A stretch of DNA of 64,000 nucleotides, from the NCBI GenBank assembly GCA_963724625.1, contig CAVRVO010000014.1, positions 40,948 to 104,947 on the forward strand, in the 5' to 3' direction. The stretch is from DATBVX01 sp963724625 (GTDB taxonomy: Bacteria > Pseudomonadota > Gammaproteobacteria > Steroidobacterales > Steroidobacteraceae). Shown piece by piece: positions 55,778-64,000 of the stretch. Position numbers and translations under genes: made by a program. The notes below the pieces were generated by a model that was not told the DNA's origin, ran no database searches, and saw only the letters and a list, made by a program, of their open reading frames with translations. The number at the start of each line of letters is the position of its first letter. Position 1 is the first letter of the stretch.

Positions 55778-56902
55778 ATGGCCCTGTACGTCGGGCTGAT
55801 TTCGGGCACCAGCATGGACGCCATCGATGCGGCGTTGGTCGAAATCGATGGTGCGCGTTGCGTGGTCCAGCATGCGCGCGCGGTCTCGTACGCACCGGCA
55901 CTGCGTGAGCAACTCTTCCGACTGATCTCGCGTCCCGTTGGCGTCAACCTCGACGAAGTAGGCGCGCTCGATACCGCGGTTGGCGAAGCGTTTGCCGCTG
56001 CTGCGTTACAGTTGTTGCGCGAGGCCAATGTGCATGGCGCGCAGATCACTGCGATCGGCAGTCACGGCCAGACGCTGCGTCATCAGCCAGGTGGCGCACA
56101 CCCGTTCACCTGGCAGATCGGCAACCCGGACATCATCGCCGAGCGCACTGGTATTACGACCGTAGCGGATTTCCGACGTCGCGACGTCGCCGCGGGGGGC
56201 GAGGGAGCGCCATTGGCGCCTGCTCTGCACCAGGCTGTTCTGGGGAGCGCGACAGAAGCACGCGCGGTGATCAACATCGGCGGTATTGGCAACATTACCT
56301 GGCTGCCACCGGACGCCACGCCCGTCGGCTTCGATACCGGACCCGGCAACTGCCTGATGGATGGCTGGTCGGAACGCCACCGCGGCATCGCGTTCGACCG
56401 CGACGGCGAATGGGCGGCAAGCGGGCGTGTGGACCCAAGCCTGCTGCAATCCTTGCTGTCTGAACCATTTTTCTCCAAGCCTCCTCCCAAGAGTACCGGG
56501 CGGGAGCTGTTCAATATGGGTTGGTTGGACACACATCTCGGCGCATTGAAGCCCCAGCCCTCACCGGCGGATGTGCAGAGCACGTTGTGCGAACTCACCG
56601 CACGCAGTATTGCGACTGCCTGCCAGCAGCTCGGCCAGGTACAACGCGCCCTGCTGTGCGGCGGCGGCGCGCACAACCGCGAGCTGCGGCGCCGCCTCGA
56701 GGTGCACCTGACGGCCACCGTCATCGCGACGACCGCAGCTTTCAACCTGGATCCAGACTTCGTTGAGGCCGCGGCGTTTGCGTGGCTTGCATCCCGGACG
56801 CTGGCGGGCCTGCCGGGGAACCTTCCTTCAGTTACCGGGGCTCGCCACCGGGTCGTGCTCGGCTCCATCCACCCCGCCGGCACCCACGTCATACATTCGT
56901 AA
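55778..56902 (+). CDS. anmK: Anhydro-N-acetylmuramic acid kinase
   Basis: A 374-residue kinase for recycling of 1,6-anhydroMurNAc. Motifs are LYVGLISGTSMDAIDAAL (GTSMDG-like ATP site), GSHGQTLRHQPGG, FTWQIGNPDIIAERTGITTVADFRRRDVAAGGEGAPLAP, NIGGIGNITWLP, and GFDTGPGNCLMDGWSE, then LLCGGGAHNREL. It sits behind the M23 peptidase, so wall turnover and recycling are linked. ppk1 follows 45 bp downstream. Start ATG at 55778. Confidence 0.95.
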   Translation: MALYVGLISGTSMDAIDAALVEIDGARCVVQHARAVSYAPALREQLFRLISRPVGVNLDEVGALDTAVGEAFAAAALQLLREANVHGAQITAIGSHGQTLRHQPGGAHPFTWQIGNPDIIAERTGITTVADFRRRDVAAGGEGAPLAPALHQAVLGSATEARAVINIGGIGNITWLPPDATPVGFDTGPGNCLMDGWSERHRGIAFDRDGEWAASGRVDPSLLQSLLSEPFFSKPPPKSTGRELFNMGWLDTHLGALKPQPSPADVQSTLCELTARSIATACQQLGQVQRALLCGGGAHNRELRRRLEVHLTATVIATTAAFNLDPDFVEAAAFAWLASRTLAGLPGNLPSVTGARHRVVLGSIHPAGTHVIHS

Positions 56903-56947
56903 TCCGGCACGTACTGATATTCTTCGCGTTCACAACAGGCCGCGCCG

Positions 56948-59032
56948 ATGGATGCCCCGTATCTCAAGTCTCCGCAGTTCTACATCAACCGCGAACTCAG
57001 CTTTCTGGAGTTCAATCAGCGGGTGCTGGATCAATGCAAGGATTCCGCGCTCCCGCTGCTGGAGCGCGTGCGCTTTCTCGGCATTTCATGCAGCAACCTC
57101 GATGAATTTTTCGAGATCCGCGTCTCGAGTCTGAAGCAGCGCCTGGAACTCGGCGCGGTCGATGCCGGCCCGGATGCGCTGTCCCTGCCTGAACAGCAAA
57201 CCGCGATTCACGAGCGCGCGACGCGCCTGGTACAGCAGCAATACGCGCTGCTGAATGACGTGCTGACGCCGGCGATGGAAGCAACTGGCATTCGCTTCAC
57301 TCATCCGGGGAACTGGACCGCTGAGCAGGCCCGCTGGCTCGAGGATCACTTCGACAAGGAGGTCGAGCCGGTGCTGACGCCGCTGGCACTCGATCCTGCA
57401 CGCCCCTTCCCGCGCATTCAGAACAAGAGCCTCAACTTCATCGTGCAGGTCAAGGGCAAGGACGCCTTCGGACGCAACACGACTCTCGCCATCGTACAGG
57501 CGCCCCGCTCACTGCCACGGATCATTCGCGTGCCGAGCGAAGGCGGACAGCGTGATTTCATCTACCTGTCGGCGATCGTCGAAGCCTTTGTGGCAAAGCT
57601 CTTTGCCGGGATGCAGGTGCTCGGTTGCTACCAGTTTCGCGTCACGCGCAACAGCGACCTGTTCGTCGACGAGGAAGAGGTCGATGACCTGCTGCGCGCC
57701 GTGGAGGGCGAACTCGCTCAGCGACGCTACGGTGAAGCGGTGCGCATCGAGACGGCACACGATTGCCCGCGCGACCTCACCGACTTCTTGCTGAATCACT
57801 TCGCGCTGACGCCGAACGATCTGTATCAGGTCGATGGCCCGGTCAACCTCAACCGGCTGATGGCGATCTACGATCTGGTCGATCGGCCCGACCTCAAGTA
57901 TCCAGCCTTCACCGCCGGGATCCCCAAGCGCCTTCACGGGCAGATCGATCTGTTTGCCGTGATGCGCCAGAAAGATGTGCTGCTGCAGCACCCATACCAG
58001 AGCTTCACGCCGGTGGCAGACTTCGTGCGCCAGGCCGCAGCGGATCCAGACGTACTCGCGATCAAGCAGACGCTGTATCGCACCGGTGCCGATTCACAGA
58101 TCGTCAATGCACTGGTCGAGGCAGCACAGGGAGGCAAGGACGTCACGGTGATCATCGAGCTGCGCGCGCGCTTCGATGAGGCGGCCAACATCGAGCTCGC
58201 GACCCGCCTGCAGGAAGCCGGCGCCCACGTGATGTACGGCGTGGTCGGCTACAAAACGCATGCAAAGCTGATCATGGTGGTCAGGCGCGAAGGCGGGCAC
58301 CTGCGTCGTTACTGCCACATCGGCACCGGCAACTATCACATCACCACCGCGCGTGCCTATACGGACTACGGTCTGTTCACTTGTGATGAAGCGATCGGTG
58401 AGGATATGCACGAATTGTTTCTGCAGCTCACGAGCCTCACGCAGGTACCGAAACTGCGCAAGCTGGTGCAGTCACCGTTCGCGCTGCACACGACGCTCAT
58501 GGAGAAGATCACGCGCGAAGCGGAGCACGCACGCGCAGGAGGCAAGGCACGCATCATCGCCAAGATGAATGCGCTGATCGAGCCCGAGATCATTCGCACG
58601 CTCTATGAGGCTTCGGGTGCGGGAGTCAGCATCGATCTGATCGTGCGTGGCATCTGCGCCGTGCGGCCGGGCATACCGGGCGTATCGGAGAATATCCGGG
58701 TGCGCTCGATCGTCGGCAGGTTCCTGGAGCACTCGCGGGTCTATTACTTTCTGAATGGCGGAGAGGAAGAGCTCTACTGCGCCAGCGCCGACTGGATGGA
58801 ACGCAATTTCTTTCGCCGCATCGAAGTCGCCTTCCCGATCCAGCGCCAGAAGCATCGCGAGCGCATCCTGCGTGATCTCGAGCTGTATCTCAGCGACACA
58901 GCGCAGGCCTGGGAGTTGCACGCCGATGGAAGCTATTCGCGTGTGCACTCGGCCGATGCAGCGCCGGTGAGTGCGCAACAACGCCTGCTCGAGGCGTACG
59001 CGGCGCCGGGCCAGATCGGCGTCAGTGCGTAA
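56948..59032 (+). CDS. ppk1: Polyphosphate kinase 1
   Basis: A 694-residue enzyme with all four PPK1 domains: N-terminal YINRELSFLEFNQRVLDQC, head domain with IIRVPSEGG, and C-terminal PLD-like halves containing the autophosphorylated His in VGYKTHAKLIMVVRREGG and RRYCHIGTGNYH, then GICAVRPGIPGVSENIRVRSIVGRFLEHSRVYYFLNGG. It makes polyphosphate from ATP at the membrane. Its stop overlaps the convergent ppx stop by 11 bp. Start ATG 56948. Confidence 0.95.
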   Translation: MDAPYLKSPQFYINRELSFLEFNQRVLDQCKDSALPLLERVRFLGISCSNLDEFFEIRVSSLKQRLELGAVDAGPDALSLPEQQTAIHERATRLVQQQYALLNDVLTPAMEATGIRFTHPGNWTAEQARWLEDHFDKEVEPVLTPLALDPARPFPRIQNKSLNFIVQVKGKDAFGRNTTLAIVQAPRSLPRIIRVPSEGGQRDFIYLSAIVEAFVAKLFAGMQVLGCYQFRVTRNSDLFVDEEEVDDLLRAVEGELAQRRYGEAVRIETAHDCPRDLTDFLLNHFALTPNDLYQVDGPVNLNRLMAIYDLVDRPDLKYPAFTAGIPKRLHGQIDLFAVMRQKDVLLQHPYQSFTPVADFVRQAAADPDVLAIKQTLYRTGADSQIVNALVEAAQGGKDVTVIIELRARFDEAANIELATRLQEAGAHVMYGVVGYKTHAKLIMVVRREGGHLRRYCHIGTGNYHITTARAYTDYGLFTCDEAIGEDMHELFLQLTSLTQVPKLRKLVQSPFALHTTLMEKITREAEHARAGGKARIIAKMNALIEPEIIRTLYEASGAGVSIDLIVRGICAVRPGIPGVSENIRVRSIVGRFLEHSRVYYFLNGGEEELYCASADWMERNFFRRIEVAFPIQRQKHRERILRDLELYLSDTAQAWELHADGSYSRVHSADAAPVSAQQRLLEAYAAPGQIGVSA

Positions 59033-60539
59033 AGTCGAACACCCGCAGCCTGAAGCCGATCGCCTTCCAATGCTCGACCTCGTTGAGCAGATCCGCGACT
59101 GTGAGCGGATGATCCTTCAGCCAACCGCGCGGAAATTCCACGGTGAGAGACTGACCGCGCGGTAGCACCGTGATGGGCGGGAGTTGTTCGGAGCTGCGCC
59201 CGCGATGCATGAGGACGGCGAGTCGCAGCAGTAGCACCAGGTAGAGCGCCTTCTTGTCCCACGGCGGAATCAACTCGTCGTTTTCCACCATCACGATCTT
59301 GCGCCGGTGACCGCCCACCAGCGCTGCCAGCAACATTTGGTCCTCGCGCGCAAATCCGGGCATATCGGCGTGCTCGAGGAGATACGCACCGTGTTTCTGG
59401 TAGTGCGAATGCGAAACGTCGAGGCCAATTTCGTGCAAAGCCGCCGCCCAGCCGAGCGCCAGTTCGGCCAGCGGATCAGTCAGGCCCCAGGAGGAGGCGA
59501 CCTGGCGCAGAAAGGCGAGCGCCGTCGCTTCGACGCGTTCCGCCTGCGCACCATCGACGTGGTAGCGCTGCTGCATGCCTCGCACGGTGCGGGTACGCGC
59601 ATCCTCGGCGGTGAAGCGGCCGATCATGTCGTACAACAGTCCCTCGCGCAGCGCGCCGTCCGCAACGCGCATCTGCTCTATCTCTAGCGCTTCGAACAGT
59701 TCGGCGAGAATCGCCAGGCCGCCGGGAAACACTGGCGCACGCTCTGCAGTCACTTCCGGTAGGCGAATTTCGCTGATATGCCCGGCGTCGATGGTCTCGT
59801 GGATCAATCGTTCCAGGCCATCAGCCGTGATCGCAACCGCCGCGGGATTGAAATGCCGGATGCTGTCGGCGATGACGCGGATCGTGCCGGAACTGCCTAC
59901 CGCGTGCTCCCAACCCTGGGATCGGAACGCCGCCTGCACAGGCTCGAGCTCGAGCCGCGCCGCCATGCGTGCGCGCCGCAGACGCTTTTCCGAAATCTTG
60001 CCATCACCAAAATGCGTCAGGCTCAGCCCGACGCAGCCCATGTACAGGCTTTCCAGCCGCAAGGGATTGAAGCCTTCACCGATGATCAGCTCGGTGCTCC
60101 CACCGCCAATGTCGACCACCAGGCGTCGGCCTGGGTCGTTGGGAATCGTGTTGGCAACGCCGAGATAGATGAGGCGCGCCTCTTCGATGCCGGAGATGAT
60201 TTCGATCGGATGGCCGAGGGCATCGCGCGCCCGCTCCAGGAATGTCTGCTTGCGATGCGCCTTGCGCAGAGTGTTGGTGCCCACAACCCGCACGCTCTGG
60301 GCGTGCATGTCACGCAGGCGCTGCCCGAAGCGTTCGAGGCACTCGAGGGCACGCTGGGTGACCGTTTTGTCGAGCCGGCCCTGATCGTCGAGACCTGCGG
60401 CGAGGCGCACCATTTCGCGCAGGCGATCGAGTATCGTGAGTTGGCCGTGCGAATAGCGCGCCACGACCATGTGGAAGCTGTTCGATCCGAGATCGACAGC
60501 CGCTATGACGTCCGGAACTTTGCTTTGCGCTTTGCTCAG
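59022..60539 (-). CDS. ppx: Exopolyphosphatase/guanosine-5'-triphosphate 3'-diphosphate phosphatase, CTG start likely
   Basis: About 505 residues: actin-like ATPase fold with AAVDLGSNSFHMVVAR (phosphate 1), VDIGGGSTELIIGEG (phosphate 2), VGSSGTIRVIAD, and a C-terminal HD-like region ALHEIGLDVSHSHYQKHGAYLLEH (H..D). The usual start would lie before DLGSNSF, but no ATG, GTG or TTG is available between the erpA stop (60543-60545) and that motif. CTG at 60537-60539 gives LSKAQSKVPDVIAAVDLGSNSF, the same length as the E. coli N terminus, so I use it; the next ATG would delete DLGSNSFH. Convergent with ppk1, overlapping by 11 bp. Confidence 0.88.
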   Translation of the reverse strand: MSKAQSKVPDVIAAVDLGSNSFHMVVARYSHGQLTILDRLREMVRLAAGLDDQGRLDKTVTQRALECLERFGQRLRDMHAQSVRVVGTNTLRKAHRKQTFLERARDALGHPIEIISGIEEARLIYLGVANTIPNDPGRRLVVDIGGGSTELIIGEGFNPLRLESLYMGCVGLSLTHFGDGKISEKRLRRARMAARLELEPVQAAFRSQGWEHAVGSSGTIRVIADSIRHFNPAAVAITADGLERLIHETIDAGHISEIRLPEVTAERAPVFPGGLAILAELFEALEIEQMRVADGALREGLLYDMIGRFTAEDARTRTVRGMQQRYHVDGAQAERVEATALAFLRQVASSWGLTDPLAELALGWAAALHEIGLDVSHSHYQKHGAYLLEHADMPGFAREDQMLLAALVGGHRRKIVMVENDELIPPWDKKALYLVLLLRLAVLMHRGRSSEQLPPITVLPRGQSLTVEFPRGWLKDHPLTVADLLNEVEHWKAIGFRLRVFDFTH

Positions 60540-60542
60540 GGG

Positions 60543-60908
60543 TCAGACGGAAAACGACGAGCCGCAGCCGCAGGTCGTCGTGGCGTTCGGATTGCGGATC
60601 ACGAACTGCGCGCCCTCGAGGTCTTCGCGGTAGTCGATCTCCGCGCCCATCAAGTACTGGAAGCTCATCGGATCCACGATCAGCTTCACGCCCTGGTTCT
60701 CGACACAGGTGTCGCCTTCCTCGATGTTTTCGTCAAAGGTGAAACCGTACTGGAAGCCCGAGCACCCGCCGCCCTGCACGAAAACGCGCAGCTTGAGATT
60801 GGGATTCGCTTCCCCACGGATCAGCTCGCCGACCTTGGTGGCAGCGGCATCGGTGAAGGTCAGATCCTGGATCTGAACCTCCGGGTCCATTTGTGCGGTG
60901 TCGTTCAT
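60543..60908 (-). CDS. erpA: Iron-sulfur cluster insertion protein ErpA
   Basis: A 121-residue A-type carrier: LTFTDAAATKVGELI, LKLRVFVQGGGCSGFQYGFTFDE with the first conserved Cys, and CGCGSSFSV at the C terminus with the other two cysteines (C-x-C). It delivers Fe-S clusters to target proteins. ATG 60906-60908; the stop is 3 bp from the ppx start. Upstream of bactofilin at 68 bp. Gammaproteobacterial type with the N-terminal MNDTAQMDPEVQIQD. Confidence 0.95.
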   Translation of the reverse strand: MNDTAQMDPEVQIQDLTFTDAAATKVGELIRGEANPNLKLRVFVQGGGCSGFQYGFTFDENIEEGDTCVENQGVKLIVDPMSFQYLMGAEIDYREDLEGAQFVIRNPNATTTCGCGSSFSV

Positions 60909-60976
60909 CGGCTTGTCATACTCAACGCGTCGTGCAGGAAGTCTAGCGAGCCCGCGGTAACACGGTCAAAGAGCCT

Positions 60977-61387
60977 TCAGGTTCCACCCGCGGGCGCCGG
61001 CTCCAGGACCACTTCTGCCGCTTCCGGATCGTGGATCAGCTTGCCATTGATCGAGGCGCCCATCGCCATTTCAATCACACCGTAGCACACGTTGCCGTTG
61101 ACGCGTGCTTTCGCGCCAAGTTCCACCCTTTCATGTGCCAGGATGTCGCCATTTACCGCGCCGTTGAGGACTACGTGCGGCACCTCTACGACGCCCTCGA
61201 TCGAGCCGTGCTCGCTCACACTCAGGACCGACGTCGTGCCTGGCTCGGCGCGCACATTGCCGGTCACATGCCCGTCGAGGTGAAAACCGCCCGTGAAAGT
61301 CACATCGCCGTTGATGCGCGTCGTGCGGCCGATCAGGGTATCGATCTCACCACGCATACCGTCGCTGGAGTTATTGCGTTTGAACAT
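60977..61387 (-). CDS. Bactofilin family cytoskeletal protein
   Basis: A 136-residue bactofilin: DTLIGRTTRINGDVTFTGGFHLDGHVTGNVRAEPGTTSVLSVSEHGSIEGVVEVPHVVLNGAVNGDILAHERVELGAKARVNGNVCYGVIEMAMGASINGKL. Successive short strands with G and I/V at fixed spacing form the polymerising right-handed beta helix. The short N-terminal FKRNN tail and a proline/acidic C terminus are typical. It probably organises envelope proteins such as the neighbouring coiled-coil DUF6776 gene and the M23 peptidase; that link is inferred. Confidence 0.9.
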   Translation of the reverse strand: MFKRNNSSDGMRGEIDTLIGRTTRINGDVTFTGGFHLDGHVTGNVRAEPGTTSVLSVSEHGSIEGVVEVPHVVLNGAVNGDILAHERVELGAKARVNGNVCYGVIEMAMGASINGKLIHDPEAAEVVLEPAPAGGT

Positions 61388-61414
61388 CGGCGTCAGGACT
61401 CCTGTGCTGTATCT

Positions 61415-62137
61415 CTACGAACTCTGTCCGTTCCAGTTGAAGGATTGACTCAGGGGCGCGCTGCGCCCGGAAGACTTCACTTCGACGTTCACGCGCCCAG
61501 GCTGAAAGCCGTCGGGCAACGCAACCTCCTGATCCAGATCCTGGAAGTAGCGGAAGGAAAACGACAGCTGGCTGCGTCCGTCGCCGGTGAGCCTCGCCAG
61601 GCCGTACTTGGCAGGTTGGCCGCGTTCCGTACCTTCCACTGTCAGTTCGACCGTACCGCTGACGATGTTGTCGGGGCGCACCGCCTGGACCAACACCATG
61701 CGCAGGTGATATTTGCCATTGGTCTCACCGGGCATCACCTCGAATTTCTGCACCTTGATGTTGGGCGCGTTGAGGGTCGTATTGACCAATCCGCGATAGA
61801 AGGCGACGTCCTGGCTCTGGCGACCGACCTGCGATTGCAGTTCAGCGATACTGCGCGCCAGTTCCTCACGTTCCTGTTGCTGGCTGATGCGTCCGGTTTC
61901 GAGCTCGGCCACATTGGCGCGCAGTTCCGCATTGTTCTTTTGCAGGCGCTCGATTTCGACTTCGAGCTCGCGCCGCCGCTGACCGACCGTCGAGCGGTCA
62001 TAGCCGCCATCGAGACGCCCGAGCTCGTAGGTGAGATAGATCACCACCGGCAGGATCGCGAAAGCCGCAATCCAGATCGCCCGCCGCACCCAAGGACGTC
62101 GTGCGCGAATGACGAGTGTGGCCGGTTGACCTGGCAT
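61415..62137 (-). CDS. DUF6776-like membrane protein with coiled coil
   Basis: A 240-residue bitopic protein: cytoplasmic basic start, one helix WIAAFAILPVVIYLTYELG, a long coiled coil (RRRELEVEIERLQKNNAELRANVAELETG to QSQVGRQSQDV), and a beta-rich C-terminal domain ending FRYFQDLDQEVALPDGFQPGRVNVEVKSSG. This matches the DUF6776 layout often found beside bactofilin genes. Role unknown. 27 bp upstream of the bactofilin gene. Confidence 0.78.
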   Translation of the reverse strand: MPGQPATLVIRARRPWVRRAIWIAAFAILPVVIYLTYELGRLDGGYDRSTVGQRRRELEVEIERLQKNNAELRANVAELETGRISQQQEREELARSIAELQSQVGRQSQDVAFYRGLVNTTLNAPNIKVQKFEVMPGETNGKYHLRMVLVQAVRPDNIVSGTVELTVEGTERGQPAKYGLARLTGDGRSQLSFSFRYFQDLDQEVALPDGFQPGRVNVEVKSSGRSAPLSQSFNWNGQSS

Positions 62138-62215
62138 CTATCAGCGAGTACCGCTCTGCAATTGGGGCGGTAGATTACCTCAAGCGGCCTCCAGCCGCGC
62201 GCAACGCGGCGTGAT

Positions 62216-62779
62216 TCAGCGATGACGTCGCGGTTTTGTGACGGCGGCACGCTCGCGCAGTCGCTCCGGCCACCAGTCCGGATACGGCGGGAGTCCATCG
62301 GGAAATGCCAGCGCGCCGAGCTCGTGCAGTGCCCGCGCGTAGACGTGGCGCTTGAAATAGATCACTTCCCGCACCGGCGTCCAGTACGACACCCAGCGAC
62401 TGCGCTCGAATTCCGGTATGGCGGTGGAATCGAAGTGCAGCTTGTCCTCGGGTGCCTTGAGGCGCAGCAGGAACCAGCGTTGCTTTTGCCCGATGCACGG
62501 CGGCATGGAATCGCGCCGCACGTATTGCGGCGGCAGGCGATAGCGCAACCAGGAGCGCGTCGTACCGAGCACCTCGACGTCCGCGGAACCGAGGCCAATT
62601 TCCTCGTGCAACTCACGATACAGGGCCTCCTCGAGCGCCTCGCCCTGCTGGATGCCTCCTTGCGGGAACTGCCACCCCCGGCCGCCGTTGCGTCCACCCA
62701 GCAGCAGCTCGCGGTCATCGCGCATCAGGATGATGCCGACATTGGCGCGAAATCCCTGGGCATCGATGCAGTCAGACAT
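62216..62779 (-). CDS. rppH: RNA pyrophosphohydrolase
   Basis: A 187-residue Nudix hydrolase: GFRANVGIILMRDDRELLLGGRNGGRGWQFPQGG, Nudix box GGIQQGEALEEALYRELHEEIGL, and RYRLPPQYVRRDSMPPCIGQKQRWFLLRL, then FERSRWVSYWTPVREVIYFKRHVYARALHEL. These are the RppH signatures. It removes pyrophosphate from mRNA 5' ends and so starts mRNA decay. The start ATG at 62777-62779 is divergent from the permease gene. The C-terminal extension is a little basic. Confidence 0.93.
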   Translation of the reverse strand: MSDCIDAQGFRANVGIILMRDDRELLLGGRNGGRGWQFPQGGIQQGEALEEALYRELHEEIGLGSADVEVLGTTRSWLRYRLPPQYVRRDSMPPCIGQKQRWFLLRLKAPEDKLHFDSTAIPEFERSRWVSYWTPVREVIYFKRHVYARALHELGALAFPDGLPPYPDWWPERLRERAAVTKPRRHR

Positions 62780-62887
62780 GGCGCGAACATTCTTCCATAA
62801 GAACCATGCGGGTCTGAAATCCGCGCCCCCGCGGGCGGTTGTCGCAATCTTGTGAGCGCCGATCCGCGCCAGTAGGCTTGCGTACGC

Positions 62888-63871
62888 GTGACACGCTTGC
62901 CCCCCGCCGTGACCTTCTCCGCGCTCGGAGCCTCAGCCGCACTGAGTATTCTGGCGGCACTGCTCGTCGGCAGTACCGCGCTCGAGCCTGCGGAAGTGTG
63001 GAAAGGCCTTGTCGACCCGGAGCAATCCCTGGCCCGCACCCTGGTGCTGGACCTCAGGCTCCCGCGTGCGCTGACCGCGTTCGCCACCGGCGCGACTCTC
63101 GCCGTTGCGGGCGTGATGATGCAAGTGCTGCTTCGCAATCCGCTCGCAGATCCCTACATTCTCGGCGTTTCAGGAGGGGCATCGATCGCGGCTCTCGGCG
63201 CGATGCTCCTCGGCCTCAGCGGCCTGTGGATTGACGGCGGCGCGGCGCTGGGAGCCTTTGCGGCGACGGTGCTGGTGTTTGCGTTGGCCCACGGCGCCGG
63301 TGGCTGGACGCCGATGCGACTGCTCCTCACCGGCGTGGTCGTTGCGGCCGGGTGCGGTGCGATCGTGAGCCTCATGCTTGCGCTGGGCGCTGAGAGCCGC
63401 CTGCGCGGGATGGTGTTCTGGCTGATGGGCGACTTTTCGACCAGTGGGTCGCCAATGCGCGTATTCGCGGTGCTGCTCCCGGTGCTGGCCGGCTCGATGG
63501 TGTTCTCGAGATCATTGAACCTGCTGGCGCGAGGTGAGATCGAGGCGCGGGCGCTCGGTCTGAGCCTCGGACGTGCGCGCGTCATGGTGTTCGCTGCCGG
63601 GTCGCTCCTCACGGCTGTCGCTGTAACGACTGCCGGCAGCATCGGCTTCGTGGGATTAGTGACGCCGCATCTCGCCCGAATGATGCTCGGAAGCGATCAC
63701 CGGATGGTGATTCCCGCTTCGGCGCTGTTGGGCGGAGTGTTGCTGGTGCTCGCTGATCTGCTCGCGCGAAGCGTCATCGCGCCGCGCCAGTTGCCGGTCG
63801 GAGCGCTCACAGCAGTGATCGGGGTCCCCTTGTTCCTGATCCTGATGCGCCGTCAGCGATTTATCGGCTAG
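62888..63871 (+). CDS. FecCD-family ABC transporter permease (BtuC-like)
   Basis: A 327-residue permease with about 9-10 helices. It has AVAGVMMQVLLRNPLADPYILGVSGGASIAALGAMLLG (the conserved cytoplasmic loop), LLTGVVVAAGCGAIVSLMLAL, LNLLARGEIEARALGLSLGRARVMVFAAGSLLTAVAVTTAGSIGFVGLVTPHLARMMLGSDHRM and VLADLLARSVIAPRQLPVGALTAVIGVPLFLILMRR. It is the importer core for a chelate such as vitamin B12, heme or siderophore. No substrate-binding or ATPase gene is complete in the window. Start is GTG at 62888. Confidence 0.9.
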   Translation: MTRLPPAVTFSALGASAALSILAALLVGSTALEPAEVWKGLVDPEQSLARTLVLDLRLPRALTAFATGATLAVAGVMMQVLLRNPLADPYILGVSGGASIAALGAMLLGLSGLWIDGGAALGAFAATVLVFALAHGAGGWTPMRLLLTGVVVAAGCGAIVSLMLALGAESRLRGMVFWLMGDFSTSGSPMRVFAVLLPVLAGSMVFSRSLNLLARGEIEARALGLSLGRARVMVFAAGSLLTAVAVTTAGSIGFVGLVTPHLARMMLGSDHRMVIPASALLGGVLLVLADLLARSVIAPRQLPVGALTAVIGVPLFLILMRRQRFIG

Positions 63872-64000
63872 TAATCGTGACATCGCTTATCCGTGGATCA
63901 GCATGAAGAGAAACGCGAGCTCCGATTGTGGGTACAGCGTCGCTGCCAAGCCACGACCCGCCGTTGACACAGCTGTCTAGTGGGTTTCCGCTGGCGATCT
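63872..64000. other. Window end, no gene assigned
   Basis: About 130 bp after the permease. A short plus-strand frame beginning around the GTG at 63878 stops after nine codons. I would expect the ABC ATPase next, but none of its motifs is visible. Confidence 0.4.

Noticed and set aside
62780..62887. Cobalamin riboswitch before the BtuC-like gene
   Set aside because: A fragment TGAAATCCGCG and a C/G run looked suggestive, but the 108-bp gap is too short and the other conserved boxes are absent.

Overview
The window is chromosomal DNA from a GC-rich gammaproteobacterium. Supporting signs are erpA, anmK, rppH, ppk1-ppx, CtlX, a plpD-like patatin/outer-membrane barrel, the birA-coaX-SPOR-tRNA order, and a 16S-tRNA-Ile-tRNA-Ala-23S-5S operon whose 16S ends in the anti-Shine-Dalgarno CCTCC. 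The mix of oxidoreductases with housekeeping genes suggests a Steroidobacterales/Nevskiales/Xanthomonadales-like lineage; that placement is an inference.

Layout. 0-12 kb: mostly minus-strand metabolic genes. These are a three-part 2-oxoacid dehydrogenase (E1 alpha, E1 beta, lipoyl E2 cut by the window edge), a pyrimidine-dimer glycosylase, then a degradative set: SDR, two metallo-beta-lactamase-fold lactonase-like enzymes, GMC oxidoreductase, serine hydrolase, SnoaL-like, carboxymuconolactone decarboxylase-like and 3-hydroxyisobutyrate-dehydrogenase-like. 10-14 kb (plus strand): FAD oxidoreductase and a SulP transporter. 13.9-15 kb: AT-richer sequence of unknown origin that appears to cut off a methyltransferase. 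15-25 kb: alcohol dehydrogenase, GNAT, MAPEG, cupin, then an SDR / aldehyde dehydrogenase / acetoacetyl-CoA synthetase / MFS operon and an aldo-keto reductase. 25-29 kb: small envelope and lipoprotein genes. 29-40 kb: threonine dehydratase, PilZ, a TAXI solute-binding protein, tRNA-Thr, SPOR, coaX, birA, plsY, a nucleosidase, apt, ctlX, and a patatin fused to an outer-membrane barrel. 40-45.5 kb: a complete rRNA operon on the minus strand with terminator, boxA sites and two consensus-like promoters. 45.5-53 kb: a three-gene minus-strand operon encoding a lysozyme-like protein, a caspase-family protease and a giant 1832-residue double-hydrolase/CHAT/repeat protein. 53-64 kb: tyrS, M23 peptidase, anmK, ppk1, ppx, erpA, bactofilin, a DUF6776-like gene, rppH and a FecCD/BtuC permease.

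The most unusual element is the 45.6-52.9 kb operon between tyrS and the rRNA operon. It joins two caspase-superfamily His-Cys proteases, two serine-hydrolase domains and a muramidase-like protein, all with apparently intact active sites and no frameshifts. It looks like a regulated self-damage or defence system.

Caution on sequence quality. Between about 5 and 39 kb many genes are whole proteins spread over two or three reading frames, which is typical of uncorrected indels. From about 40 kb onward I found none. For the broken genes I give the full span and say where the frame changes.
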